Of a stretch of 64,000 nucleotides of DNA, positions 51,971 through 60,769 are shown piece by piece. The stretch's first letter is position 1; each line of letters opens with the position of its first letter. A program made the position numbers and the translations under genes. Source of the stretch: Rhodanobacter denitrificans (lineage in GTDB: Bacteria; Pseudomonadota; Gammaproteobacteria; Xanthomonadales; Rhodanobacteraceae); NCBI GenBank assembly GCA_003241385.1, contig QFPO01000002.1, positions 1 to 64,000 of the forward strand. Direction: 5' to 3'. The notes beneath the pieces were generated by a model that worked only from the letters and a program-made list of their open reading frames with translations, had not been told where the DNA came from and did not search any database.

Positions 51971-53271
51971 TCCGCCGCATCGTCTTGTGGAGCGCCCTGA
52001 TCGCGCTGCCGCTGCTGCTGCTCGGCGCGGCGATCGGCGGCGTCCTGCTGCTGCGCCAGGGCGGACTCGCGTCGTATCGCGTGCCGTCGGGCGCCGCCGT
52101 GGCGACGGCGGCCGGTGACGCAAGCGAAGGCGCGTATCTGGCGCGCATCGGCAACTGCCTGACCTGCCACACCGTGCGCGGCGGCCGCGCATTCGCCGGC
52201 GGGCGTCCCTTCCGCACCGACTACGGCACGCTCTACAGCACCAACCTCACGCCCGATCCGGAGACCGGCCTCGGCGACTGGTCGGCCGAGGAATTCCGTC
52301 ATGCGATGCGCCACGGTGTCAGCCGCCACGGCGTGCTCTATCCGGCGTTTCCATATGCGAACTTCGCGCACCTGACCGATGCCGACCTCGACGCGCTGTT
52401 CGCGTACCTGCGCACGCTCGAGCCGGTCGAGGCGACGCCGCCGCCGAACGATCTGGCATGGCCGGCGAGCTGGCGCGGCGCCCTGGTCGGCTGGCGCATG
52501 CTGCACTACCGGCCGGCGCCGCTGCCGGCACCGGCCGACGCTGCGCCGGACTGGCTGCGCGGCCGTTACCTCGTCGACGGTCTCGGCCACTGCACGATGT
52601 GCCACGGCACGCGCGGCAAGCAGGGCTCGCTGCCGGCCGAAGGCTATCTGGCCGGCGGCCGCATTCCGGGCCAGGGCTGGTACGCGCCGCCGCTCGATGC
52701 GCGCCAGCTCGCGCGCTACGACGTCGACGAGCTCGCCGAGTATCTGTCGACCGGCAACGGCGAGCACGGCGCCGCATACGGCTCGATGGCCGAGGTCGTC
52801 TACACGAGCCTGCGCCATCTGCGTCGCGACGACGCGCGCGCGATGGCGACCTATCTGAAGAGCGTGCCGGCGCACGGCGGCGACGAGAAGCCCGACACCG
52901 GACGCTTCCTCTACGCCGCCGCGCAGCCGGCCGCCAATCCGCACAACGGCGCGCACCTGTATCAGGACCATTGCGCGAGCTGCCATGGCGACGGCGGCGA
53001 AGGTCGCGGCCGCGACTACCCGCCGCTGCGCGGCGCGGTCTCGGTCACCGCGCCCGATCCGGTCAACGCGGTACGGCTGGTGCTGTACGGCGGCATGCCG
53101 CCGACGACGTCCGGCAATCCGCGGCCGCATTCGATGCCGCCGTTCGCCGGACGCCTCGGCAATGCCGAGATCGCCGCGATCGTCACCCACATCCGCCGCA
53201 ACTGGGGCGAGCAGGACCGGCCGGTCAGCGCCGCCGACGTCGCCACCTACTACGGCATCCGCGGAGACTGA
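51967..53271 (+). CDS. membrane-anchored trihaem cytochrome c
   Basis: A 434-residue cytochrome. An N-terminal anchor or signal (about residues 5-29) precedes three haem domains: CLTCH (64-68), CTMCH (209-213) and CASCH (336-340). The order and the segments YSTNLTPDPETGLGDWS and FPYANFAHLTDADLDALFAYLRTL match the cytochrome subunits of alcohol, gluconate or sorbitol dehydrogenase complexes, which pass electrons to ubiquinone or an oxidase. No GMC flavoprotein or PQQ dehydrogenase gene is near. It overlaps the preceding cytochrome by four bases. Confidence 0.92.
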   Translation: MIRRIVLWSALIALPLLLLGAAIGGVLLLRQGGLASYRVPSGAAVATAAGDASEGAYLARIGNCLTCHTVRGGRAFAGGRPFRTDYGTLYSTNLTPDPETGLGDWSAEEFRHAMRHGVSRHGVLYPAFPYANFAHLTDADLDALFAYLRTLEPVEATPPPNDLAWPASWRGALVGWRMLHYRPAPLPAPADAAPDWLRGRYLVDGLGHCTMCHGTRGKQGSLPAEGYLAGGRIPGQGWYAPPLDARQLARYDVDELAEYLSTGNGEHGAAYGSMAEVVYTSLRHLRRDDARAMATYLKSVPAHGGDEKPDTGRFLYAAAQPAANPHNGAHLYQDHCASCHGDGGEGRGRDYPPLRGAVSVTAPDPVNAVRLVLYGGMPPTTSGNPRPHSMPPFAGRLGNAEIAAIVTHIRRNWGEQDRPVSAADVATYYGIRGD

Positions 53272-53273
53272 CG

Positions 53274-53618
53274 ATGCAGCCGGCGATGAATCCGACGATC
53301 GAGATCGGCCTGTCGTTCATTCTGTTCCTGCCGTGGTTCGCGATCATCGGCGCGCTGTACTGGCTGTTTCCGCGCCAGCCGCGCCACCTCAAGCGCCGGC
53401 TGTTCGATCTGGCCGTGCTGCTCGGCTCGGTCGTGCTCAGCATCGCCGGCATGCGCTGGGGCTATGTCAACGCCGATCCGGGCAGCGGCGCGATCTGGAA
53501 GCAGGTGCTGGCGACGCTGGTCGCCTACGGCATCTTCCTGGCGGTGCTGACGGTGGCGGTGCCGGTACGACACCATTGGCTCGGTCTCGCCCATCGGACG
53601 AAGCACGACGCAGACTGA
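53274..53618 (+). CDS. small integral membrane protein of the cytochrome cluster
   Basis: A 114-residue protein with three predicted spans (about residues 9-27, 46-60 and 79-97: SFILFLPWFAIIGALYWLF, LAVLLGSVVLSIAGM, LATLVAYGIFLAVLTVAV). The start follows the cytochrome stop by two bases, so it is almost surely co-translated. No haem or metal motif is seen, and no family is recognised. A role as a membrane partner for the cytochromes is inference. Confidence 0.75.
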   Translation: MQPAMNPTIEIGLSFILFLPWFAIIGALYWLFPRQPRHLKRRLFDLAVLLGSVVLSIAGMRWGYVNADPGSGAIWKQVLATLVAYGIFLAVLTVAVPVRHHWLGLAHRTKHDAD

Positions 53619-53914
53619 TATGGCCGTCGAGCCACGGCGCTTGTCGTGAAGGGTCGTCAACGAGCTCTCTCGACGGATTGCGCTGCGACGCTGTGGCCTC
53701 GTACGCCATGCTCAGCTGCCCGGGGGCATGCGACGGTAACCATGCGGTAAACGTCCTGTGCAGCCAGGGACGTCTCGGGCAAGAAATTGGCGGACGAAAA
53801 GACCTGCGGCGCACCGGCCACCGGGAGGAGTGGAGTGTGAGTCCAGCAAAGAATGAGTGCGCTCCGATCGGAGCGCACTCATGCATCGGCCGGTAGTGTA
53901 AGGGCCGAACTATC
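53619..53914. other. convergent intergenic region at the second island border
   Basis: About 296 bases. It contains a 30-bp perfect palindrome (53853-53882). The G+C content drops toward the right. No gene is supported. Confidence 0.5.
53853..53882. terminator. 30-bp perfect palindrome between convergent genes
   Basis: Positions 53853-53882 read the same on both strands (half-site ATGAGTGCGCTCCGA). Transcribed in either direction it forms a long hairpin, so a bidirectional terminator between the small membrane protein gene and the subtilase gene is likely. The minus-strand side is followed by TTCTTT, a partial T tract. Confidence 0.6.
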
Positions 53915-56347
53915 TTACGGACACGAGCCACCCTGTAAGGGGTCATAGCTGACCGGCTGTGTCGTCGTCAGCGGAAACTCCGCCTCATCGGATAGACCGT
54001 CGCAATCACTATCGGTACTGGTCCAATCCAGACCGTACAAACGCTCCATGCCGTCGATCAAGGTATCGCCATCCTGATCGCTGTTCGGGAAGACATACCC
54101 CAGAAAGCCATCGTCCGCAGCCCACGGCACCGAGGTGTAGGTCGAGAAGGCCGACAGACCGAGTTGATTCTGGACCAGCAAGGCGTTGGTCGCCAGCGTG
54201 GTACTGCGACGGCGGTAAAGCTTTTGCGGCGCCGTCGGGTCGCTGCCATCACACACGTAGCTCGGGGGGCAGCTCGACATGACGTACCCCTCGATGCCGT
54301 CGAACTCCCGAAGCTGAGTTCCGGTTTCAGTCGCACACAGATCCGGAAGGGACGTCAAAGTTCCAACCTCGGTCATCGACACCGAGTAGGTGTGCTCGCG
54401 GTTATCGCATGCGCTCTTGTAACTCATACGGTACAACGGCTTGAGCTGCACGCCGGCCCAAGGACTCTTGTCGGACGTAAAGACCCAGAAGGCCGACATC
54501 GGACGGGACGGTGCGTTCGGCTTGTAAGTCGGGAAATTGGCGTACCCATTGACTGTCGAGTAGCCTTCACCCGTAGCCGGCTCCGTATAGGGATAGCGTG
54601 TATTGAGGTACGTCGGCGGGTCGAAGTCGCAGGCCACGGTAGGAGCGCAGTACACGTCGTTCGGGAAGGCATTGCTCAGATAAAGCCCTGCGAGCGCCCC
54701 GACGGCGACTTGAGGGCGAGTCGTGTACAGACGATCGCCACTGATGGAAAGCGCGAACATCGGTGTCAGGCGGCTCTCGATCGGGCCGCCTCCTACATGC
54801 CCAAGAACTTCCATAACGGCGTAGCGGGCTCCAGGCCTGCCCCATCCTAGATAGTTGTCATAAGACCCTCCCGATCCGATCGCCGTGCTCTTCAAGACAT
54901 CGTAGACGGCCGATCGCGTGATCAAGGGATTGGTCGACCGCAGCAGCGCAATAACACCAGTCACCATCGGAGCCGACATCGACGTTCCGGTGCAGTAAGC
55001 GTAACCGTCGCTCGCCGTCCCGTAGTTGGAGTCGTTACATATGTTGGTCAGAGCGGGATAATACGAGGCACCGGCTGGAACGGTGGAAATAATGTCACGC
55101 GCCGGCGCCACGAAATCGAGCTCCGACCCGGTCGTATTGTAATTGGCTCCGCATTCGTTGCCGGCGGGCGTTATCGCGGGACAGCCTGCGTAGGTTCCCG
55201 TACCATAATCCCAGGCCTGAATCGGCCAAGCTTGCTCATCCCACCAGTCCCTGTTGACGTCGATGCCACCGACCGCAATCGCCCTGGAGTCGCGCGCGGG
55301 GAAATTGACCCGTGCCCGATTGTTCCCGGCAGCCGCCACAAACGGGACATCGAGTTCCAGAGCCAAGGCCAATGCCTTGCACATCGGCTCGCTGGGCGAC
55401 GCCGAACAATTAACAGCAGGCGATATGAAGCCGCTGAAGTTGACGACCTGCGCCCCCCAGTAAGCCTGCCACGACAGAGCGGAGGGAACGTCAATTGCGG
55501 AGGGCTGAACCTGCCCCATGAGCACGCTGCAGTTCCAGCAAATGCCCGCTACGCCGATTCCGTTGTTGGCATTCGCCGCCACGATGCCTGTGGTGTGCGT
55601 GCCGTGGGCGTTCGTAGGGAAGTTGTTACCGATCATCCTGCGGGTCGTCGAACCATAGCGGAAGTCCCAGCTATGGTTGTAGGACACCACCCGCTGCAGA
55701 TCCGGATGATCGACCTTGTACAGACGCCCCGTTCCGGTCGGCGGCGCGGGATCCGAGGCAACTGCGATGCCGGAATCGATCATGCCTACGTGGGCCCATC
55801 CGGTATTGAAATCCCAGGCCCGCTGCAAGGTGAGGACCCCGTCCTCGCCTATCCACTGGAAATCCGTATTGTTGGATACCCCAGGACTGGGATCGACGAA
55901 GATCGAGTCGTTCGGAACGGTAAAGGAAAACCCGCCGGTTTCATCTTCCGCAACGTAGGAGAACCGGCGATCGTTCTTCAATCGCTCGACAATCAAGGCG
56001 GCGTCTACATCAGGCCCGTAGCGAAGAATCGCATAAGCCTGCAGCTCCTTTAGCATCGACGCATAATCCTCTCTAAGACCACTCTCGTCGATATCGAGCC
56101 CGGCGAATAGGAGGCCTCCCCTGACGGGTCTCCCAAGATACTCGTACAGCTCTGGGTTCTGCTTTTGATCGGGAATGGCCGACAGCAAGGCTTCGGCATT
56201 GAGGGAAGATCCTTCTGAATTATCGGCAACCGCGACGATGATCTGGTTTCGATCTTCCTGATCCCTTCCTTGTGCCCAAGATTGATTGAATAGAGCAGCT
56301 CCCAATAGCACAGCGAGCCAGGAAGACAGGCGCAAGAATCGATGCAT
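53915..56347 (-). CDS. secreted subtilisin-family protease (S8) with Ca-binding tail
   Basis: An 810-residue exported protease. A signal peptide (residues 1-25) and a propeptide (to about 150) precede the catalytic domain with Asp191 (GMIDSGIA), His248 (AHGTHTTGI), the oxyanion Asn342 (AAAGNN) and Ser456 (GTSMSAP). The mature enzyme has many cysteines. The C-terminal 60 residues carry two Asp-rich loops (SDQDGDTLIDGMERLYGLD and STDSDCDGLSDEAEF) of the thrombospondin type-3/dockerin-like calcium kind. An AAGGGG ribosome site precedes the ATG. The gene is visibly less G+C-rich than the flanks (52% in 56041-56100). Confidence 0.92.
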   Translation of the reverse strand: MHRFLRLSSWLAVLLGAALFNQSWAQGRDQEDRNQIIVAVADNSEGSSLNAEALLSAIPDQKQNPELYEYLGRPVRGGLLFAGLDIDESGLREDYASMLKELQAYAILRYGPDVDAALIVERLKNDRRFSYVAEDETGGFSFTVPNDSIFVDPSPGVSNNTDFQWIGEDGVLTLQRAWDFNTGWAHVGMIDSGIAVASDPAPPTGTGRLYKVDHPDLQRVVSYNHSWDFRYGSTTRRMIGNNFPTNAHGTHTTGIVAANANNGIGVAGICWNCSVLMGQVQPSAIDVPSALSWQAYWGAQVVNFSGFISPAVNCSASPSEPMCKALALALELDVPFVAAAGNNRARVNFPARDSRAIAVGGIDVNRDWWDEQAWPIQAWDYGTGTYAGCPAITPAGNECGANYNTTGSELDFVAPARDIISTVPAGASYYPALTNICNDSNYGTASDGYAYCTGTSMSAPMVTGVIALLRSTNPLITRSAVYDVLKSTAIGSGGSYDNYLGWGRPGARYAVMEVLGHVGGGPIESRLTPMFALSISGDRLYTTRPQVAVGALAGLYLSNAFPNDVYCAPTVACDFDPPTYLNTRYPYTEPATGEGYSTVNGYANFPTYKPNAPSRPMSAFWVFTSDKSPWAGVQLKPLYRMSYKSACDNREHTYSVSMTEVGTLTSLPDLCATETGTQLREFDGIEGYVMSSCPPSYVCDGSDPTAPQKLYRRRSTTLATNALLVQNQLGLSAFSTYTSVPWAADDGFLGYVFPNSDQDGDTLIDGMERLYGLDWTSTDSDCDGLSDEAEFPLTTTQPVSYDPLQGGSCP

Positions 56348-56916
56348 CTCAAATCCCCTTCATCCAATGGTTGATGTAACAGCACCCCCTGGAGGAGCAT
56401 CCGCTCACGGTTCTTTTCTTCCTGAGAAAGCACACGTTGGCCATGGCGGTGGCCTGACACCCCCTGATAGACATTCATGCGAATCGCATCAAACGACCAC
56501 CCAGGCGCATGTCTCACGAAGCCTCACCCCTGGGGCTTTCGAGGAGTACGCAACCATGGACCGAGTGCGGAGCCCCCTGAACGGCGTCCGCAACTATGAC
56601 CTTACGCCATTCAGGCAGAGGTGAGAAGTCTCACCGCCAAACGTTTTTGCAGGAGCTAGCGAGAAGAGAGCTCTTACTCACCCTTTGCGCCGAGCGGCCA
56701 GGAAGTCGCGCGGCAAATACTCACTCCCACGCCGCCCTGTCCGATGAGCGCCACACAAGGCCCTCGTAGATTGCGGTCTGATCAGAGATCTTTTCGGAGC
56801 TACTGCGCTTGAGACCATGGCCCTCGTCAACATGACGCGTATCAGACGCAGTTTCCGATCACGCGCGCGATGGCTGCTGGTTGTCTCTTCAAGCAGACGT
56901 CCCTAGAGTGGCCCGC
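56348..56916. other. 569-base intergenic region between divergent genes
   Basis: No gene supported. It keeps the lower G+C of the subtilase gene until about 56.85 kb. It contains a 16-bp inverted repeat (56620-56635) followed by GTTTTTG, and several AG/CT-rich runs. It presumably holds promoters for the subtilase (leftward) and the methyltransferase (rightward), but none is clear. Confidence 0.5.
56620..56635. promoter_or_regulatory. 16-bp inverted repeat
   Basis: GGTGAGA and TCTCACC are exact inverse copies separated by AG. The spacing suits a dimeric regulator's operator rather than an RNA hairpin. It lies about 270 bp upstream of the subtilase start. Confidence 0.35.
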
Positions 56917-57525
56917 ATGCATCCGCTCGCCGACCGCATCACCGATCTCTACGAACGCCACGCCGATGCCTACGCGAGCGACCGGCAAGCCTGCGCCGTG
57001 GTCGAGACCGCGTGGCTCGACCGCTTCGCGGCGCTGCTGCCGCCCGGCGGCACCGTGCTCGATCTGGGCTGCGGCATCGGCGAGCCGATCGCGGCCAACC
57101 TGATCGGGCGTGGCTTTCGCGTCGACGGCGTCGATGCGTCGCCGTCGCTGATCGCGCACTGCCGCGTCCGCTTTCCGGACCAGCACTGGCAGGTCGCCGA
57201 CATGCGCGGGCTCGATCTCGGTCGGACCTACGCCGGCATTCTGGCCTGGGACAGCTTCTTCCATCTCGACCACGACGACCAGCGCGGCATGTTCGCGGTG
57301 TTCGGCCGCCATGCCGCGGCAGGCACGGCGCTGATGTTCACGAGCGGTCCGGCACACGGCGAGGCGATCGGCGAGTATCGCGGCGAGCCGCTCTACCATG
57401 CCAGCCTGGCGCCGGAGGCGTATCGCGCGCTGCTGGCCGAACACGGATTCGAGGTCTGCGCGCATCGCACGGAAGACCCGGACTGCGGGGGCCATACGGT
57501 CTGGCTCGCGCGTATGCGGCCCTGA
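56917..57525 (+). CDS. class I SAM-dependent methyltransferase
   Basis: A 202-residue Rossmann methyltransferase. The SAM-binding motif VLDLGCGIGEPIAANLI lies at about residues 43-60, the acidic strand end VDGVDAS follows, and WQVADMRGLDLG with ILAWDSFFHLDHDDQ gives the post-motif II region. The substrate is unknown. The ATG at 56917 is used; a GTG at 56908 is possible. It ends 13 bases before the convergent lipoprotein gene. Confidence 0.87.
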   Translation: MHPLADRITDLYERHADAYASDRQACAVVETAWLDRFAALLPPGGTVLDLGCGIGEPIAANLIGRGFRVDGVDASPSLIAHCRVRFPDQHWQVADMRGLDLGRTYAGILAWDSFFHLDHDDQRGMFAVFGRHAAAGTALMFTSGPAHGEAIGEYRGEPLYHASLAPEAYRALLAEHGFEVCAHRTEDPDCGGHTVWLARMRP

Positions 57526-57538
57526 CGAAACGGCCGGC

Positions 57539-57934
57539 TCAGATGGACGGCCGGCTCAACCGGCCGGCCAGAAACAGTGCGGCCATGACATCCATCTGCC
57601 CGTTGCGTCTCTTGCCTCTTCCGGAGGTGCGCTGCCAAAGCTCGACGCGATCCTGCGCCAGGGCCGGGTTTCCAAGCACCGCTTCCGCAGCCTCGAGGGC
57701 ATAACGCGCGTTGATCGAGCGCGTCGGCATGCGAGCAGCCGGAATTCCGGCCAAGTCCCCATGCTCGGCGAGCCCGCGAAAGGCGTTGCGCGGACAGCTT
57801 TTGTCTCGAGCGGCCGGTCGCTCAGGATAGGCGGCCGCGGCCTCGAGTCGCCAGGCCGAATCGGGTGACTCGCCCGAGAGCGCCCGGGCGCACGCGCTCA
57901 GGGCGATGAGTCCATAGATCGATTGGGCGGACAT
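57539..57934 (-). CDS. small putative lipoprotein, unknown
   Basis: A 131-residue product whose N-terminus (SIYGLIALSAC) has a lipobox LSAC at residues 12-15, though the n-region lacks a basic residue, which is unusual. The mature part has SINARYALEAAEAVLGNPALAQDRV, which could be a helical hairpin, and a basic C-terminus (RGKRRNGQMD). No family is recognised. A GC-rich repeat (GGCCGG-5-CCGGCC at 57549-57564) overlaps its end. Gene reality is probable, not certain. Confidence 0.5.
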   Translation of the reverse strand: MSAQSIYGLIALSACARALSGESPDSAWRLEAAAAYPERPAARDKSCPRNAFRGLAEHGDLAGIPAARMPTRSINARYALEAAEAVLGNPALAQDRVELWQRTSGRGKRRNGQMDVMAALFLAGRLSRPSI

Positions 57935-58075
57935 GCGCAGATCCCTCGCACAGTGGGATCCGCATCATAGGTGTCGCGAACCGGCGGATGAAGGATTCGC
58001 GACTTCGTCGTGGAAGACGATCGGTAGTCCTGGCCGATTCGCCGTCGGCGATCCGGCCAGGAGTCCGGGAAGCGA

Positions 58076-60427
58076 TTACGGATCGAGGCCGTCCGCGAAG
58101 ATGGAATCGCGCGGCGCGCGCACCGCCACGCTCAGATGCAGGGGCGGTGAGAGATCGCCGGTCTCGGTCAGCATCACCGCACCGAAGCCGGGCGGGTTCG
58201 GCGCCGTCAGCGGCCGCCCGCGCGGATCGACGCTGACGGTGATCTGCAGCGCCTGGCTCGCGCCGGGCGCCAGCGAAAAGCCGGCCGGCGTCACCGTCGC
58301 GCTGATGTCGGCTGCGCTGTCGAAACTCACGCTCCATTCCGACGCGGTCGCGAGCGTGCTGCGGACGGTACGCGTGAACGTGCACGACGGCGCACAGGCG
58401 CTATTGCGCATCGACGGCAGATTCAGCGCCTTGATGTCGAGCGTGCCACCGCTCGGGTTGGCCGCGAGGAAGTTGGCATAGGTCTCGTCCATCACGAGCC
58501 CGGCCCGCTCGGCGCGCGCGACGTCGATGCGGCCGTTGCCGACGCCGTCGCCGTCCCACCAGGCGCCGTTCGGCCGGATCGCCGTCATCTGCAGCGCGGA
58601 TTTGACCTCCATCGGCGTCCAGGTCGGATGGATCACGCGCAGCAGCGCCGCCGCACCGGCGACGTGCGGGGATGCCATCGAGGTGCCCGACATATAGTCG
58701 TAACTGCCGTCCTCGGTGCGCATCGCCGCGTAGATCAGCGTGCCCGGCGCGGCGACGTCGGGTTTGGTCAGATCGGCCAGCGGTGTCGGCGTCGGGCCGC
58801 GCAGGCTGCCGGGACTGAGCATGTCGGTCAGGTCAGTCTCGATTTCCAGACTGCCGGTGACGGCACCGGCCGCGGCGGTGCGCAGGCGTGCGATCAGCCG
58901 GTCGGCCTGGACCACGTCGGCCAGGGCGTACGCCGGCGCCGTGGTCGGCGCTCCGGTCGTGGTCATGCTGAGTGCGCCGTACTGGTTGTTGACGATCAGC
59001 ACCGCGGTCGCGCCGGCGTTGACCGCGTTGGTGATCTTCTCGGCGAAACCGCAGGGTTCGGTCGCCGGCGTATTGGCACCGCGACGGACCACCGCGACCG
59101 CGCCGTCGAAGTAGCCGGCCGCGAAGCCGCCGGTGTTCGTGCAGCCGGCGAGATTGCGCGGATCGATGCGCAACGGCCGGTCGGTAAACGCCGGCCCGGC
59201 CGGTGTCGAGCTGCCCTTCAGCACCGGAAGCGCCTGCATGCCGTCGATCGCGTCGGGCGCTTTCACCGAGAAGCGACCGCCGAGCGGCCGTTCGGTCGCA
59301 TAGGTATTGGCGACCGACATCACCCACGGACCGCGGTGATTGACCCGGCCGACCGGGTCGGTAATCGTCGCACTCGTGTTGCCGGCGGCAGCCGCGACGA
59401 ATATTCCCGCATTGACCGCATCGAGAAACCGCCGATCGCCGTCGCTGGCACTCCACGGCGAAGTGCCGCCGCTGATCGAGAAATTCAGGACGCGCACGCC
59501 GGTCCCCACCGCCGCAATCGCATTGTTGATCGCCGCCGCCGAGTCGGCGTTCGCGCAGCGTCCGTCGGGTTCGTTGCAGACCTTGTAGCTGTTGATGCCG
59601 GCGCACGGCGCGATGCCCGACATCTGCGTGAACGGCGCCGGCAAGGTCGGTGCCGGCGTCGTCGACGCGGCGATCAGCGTATTGCCGGCCGCGGTACCGG
59701 CGACATGCACGCCGTGACTGCTCGAGATCGGGTCAGCCTCGGGATCGGCACCATCGCAGGCACCGCCCGGGCCGGTCGCCGTCGCGCAGCTGACTGCGAT
59801 CAGTTTCGGATTGGCGGCCGAGAAGCCGCAGCTGGCATCGTCGGCGAACGAGGGATGCTGCGAATTGGCGCCCGAATCGAGCACGGCGATCCGGATGCCG
59901 GCGCCGCGGTTGGCGATCCCGCCCGGCGCCGGAAGATTCCAGACCGCCTCCGCACCGATCAGCGGCGGCGTGCGATACGTCGACATCTCGTCCGGCTCGC
60001 GCGTCGTGACCGAGCGGACACCCGGCACCCGGGCGACCTCGGCGGCTTCGGCATCGCTGAGCTCGGCCGCGATGCCGCTGTGCGTGTAGAAGTACCGATG
60101 CGAGACCTGCAGATCGCGACCAAGCGCCGAGCCGATCGCCGCGGTGTGCATCGCCGTCGTGTTTTCGAGGTATCCGACATAGGCGAGCACCTCGGCGGAC
60201 TGTGCGTCGAACATCTGTGCGCCGCTCGCACGCGGTGTCGTCGCCGACAGCGAGCCGACGCCGCCGTCGTACTGCAGAGCGCCTTGCTCTTCGAACTCGA
60301 TCAGATAGGTCTTGCGGTCCGACACTTCGTCGGGCGCCGGCTGCGCGAGCGCCGGGGAGGTGATCAGTGTGCCGAGATGGAGCGCCATCAGGGCGGCGAG
60401 GGGCTTGCAACGAATCGACTGGCGCAT
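58076..60427 (-). CDS. secreted subtilisin-family protease (S8) with PA insert and IFADGLDP tail
   Basis: A 783-residue exported protease. A signal peptide (1-29) and an inhibitor-I9-like propeptide (about 40-145) precede the catalytic domain with Asp184 (AVLDSGAN), His238 (SHGVHVAG), the oxyanion Asn350 (AAAGN) and Ser583 (GTSMASPHVAG). A protease-associated domain of about 130 residues (395-525) is inserted before the Ser, as in lactocepin-like enzymes. A beta-sandwich (about 650-770) ends in the short tail DSIFADGLDP. GGGAG lies just upstream of the ATG at 60427. It differs clearly in architecture from the subtilase at 53915. Confidence 0.93.
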   Translation of the reverse strand: MRQSIRCKPLAALMALHLGTLITSPALAQPAPDEVSDRKTYLIEFEEQGALQYDGGVGSLSATTPRASGAQMFDAQSAEVLAYVGYLENTTAMHTAAIGSALGRDLQVSHRYFYTHSGIAAELSDAEAAEVARVPGVRSVTTREPDEMSTYRTPPLIGAEAVWNLPAPGGIANRGAGIRIAVLDSGANSQHPSFADDASCGFSAANPKLIAVSCATATGPGGACDGADPEADPISSSHGVHVAGTAAGNTLIAASTTPAPTLPAPFTQMSGIAPCAGINSYKVCNEPDGRCANADSAAAINNAIAAVGTGVRVLNFSISGGTSPWSASDGDRRFLDAVNAGIFVAAAAGNTSATITDPVGRVNHRGPWVMSVANTYATERPLGGRFSVKAPDAIDGMQALPVLKGSSTPAGPAFTDRPLRIDPRNLAGCTNTGGFAAGYFDGAVAVVRRGANTPATEPCGFAEKITNAVNAGATAVLIVNNQYGALSMTTTGAPTTAPAYALADVVQADRLIARLRTAAAGAVTGSLEIETDLTDMLSPGSLRGPTPTPLADLTKPDVAAPGTLIYAAMRTEDGSYDYMSGTSMASPHVAGAAALLRVIHPTWTPMEVKSALQMTAIRPNGAWWDGDGVGNGRIDVARAERAGLVMDETYANFLAANPSGGTLDIKALNLPSMRNSACAPSCTFTRTVRSTLATASEWSVSFDSAADISATVTPAGFSLAPGASQALQITVSVDPRGRPLTAPNPPGFGAVMLTETGDLSPPLHLSVAVRAPRDSIFADGLDP

Positions 60428-60769
60428 GGGATCTCCCGTTCGGATGGAACGCAACCGGCATACGCCGCGCGCGTCCGCCGTTGGAGCGGATGCGAACGAA
60501 ACCCAAGCCGAGTTACGCGAAGGAACGGGAGTCAGAACGTGGCCGCGGCCGACGCCCCGACTGGACGAAAGCGCGCCCTGCGACCAGGGAACTGAGCGCG
60601 CGCGACGATACGGCCGGCGTGGAAGCCGGCGAACGAGGATCGAGCGGATCGGCGCGGCCGAATGCGGCGAAAAGTGCGCGGCGCTGCCGGCAAGGCACGC
60701 GAATGCGCAGACGCCAAAGGTCCGCACGGAGAGCGCGGGCCCGCTAAGGGGCCCGCGCCGCGAAGCGGC
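60428..60769. other. intergenic region between two secreted-protein genes
   Basis: About 342 bases, high G+C, with the hairpin at 60733-60758 and the upstream region of the subtilase gene. No gene is supported; open frames here are Arg-rich artefacts. Confidence 0.5.
60733..60758 (-). terminator. GC-rich hairpin after the IFESGFE gene
   Basis: A perfect 10-bp stem GCGCGGGCCC/GGGCCCGCGC with a six-base loop lies 11 bp after the stop codon at 60770 on the minus strand. No T tract follows, but position and strength fit a transcription stop. Confidence 0.55.

Noticed and set aside
56286..56624. 112-residue plus-strand open frame between the subtilase and methyltransferase genes
   Set aside because: It overlaps the start of the subtilase on the other strand, has no ribosome site and low-complexity composition.
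58628..60595. 655-residue open frame antisense to the second subtilase
   Set aside because: Arg/Gly/His-rich shadow; the opposite strand has a full S8 catalytic triad.
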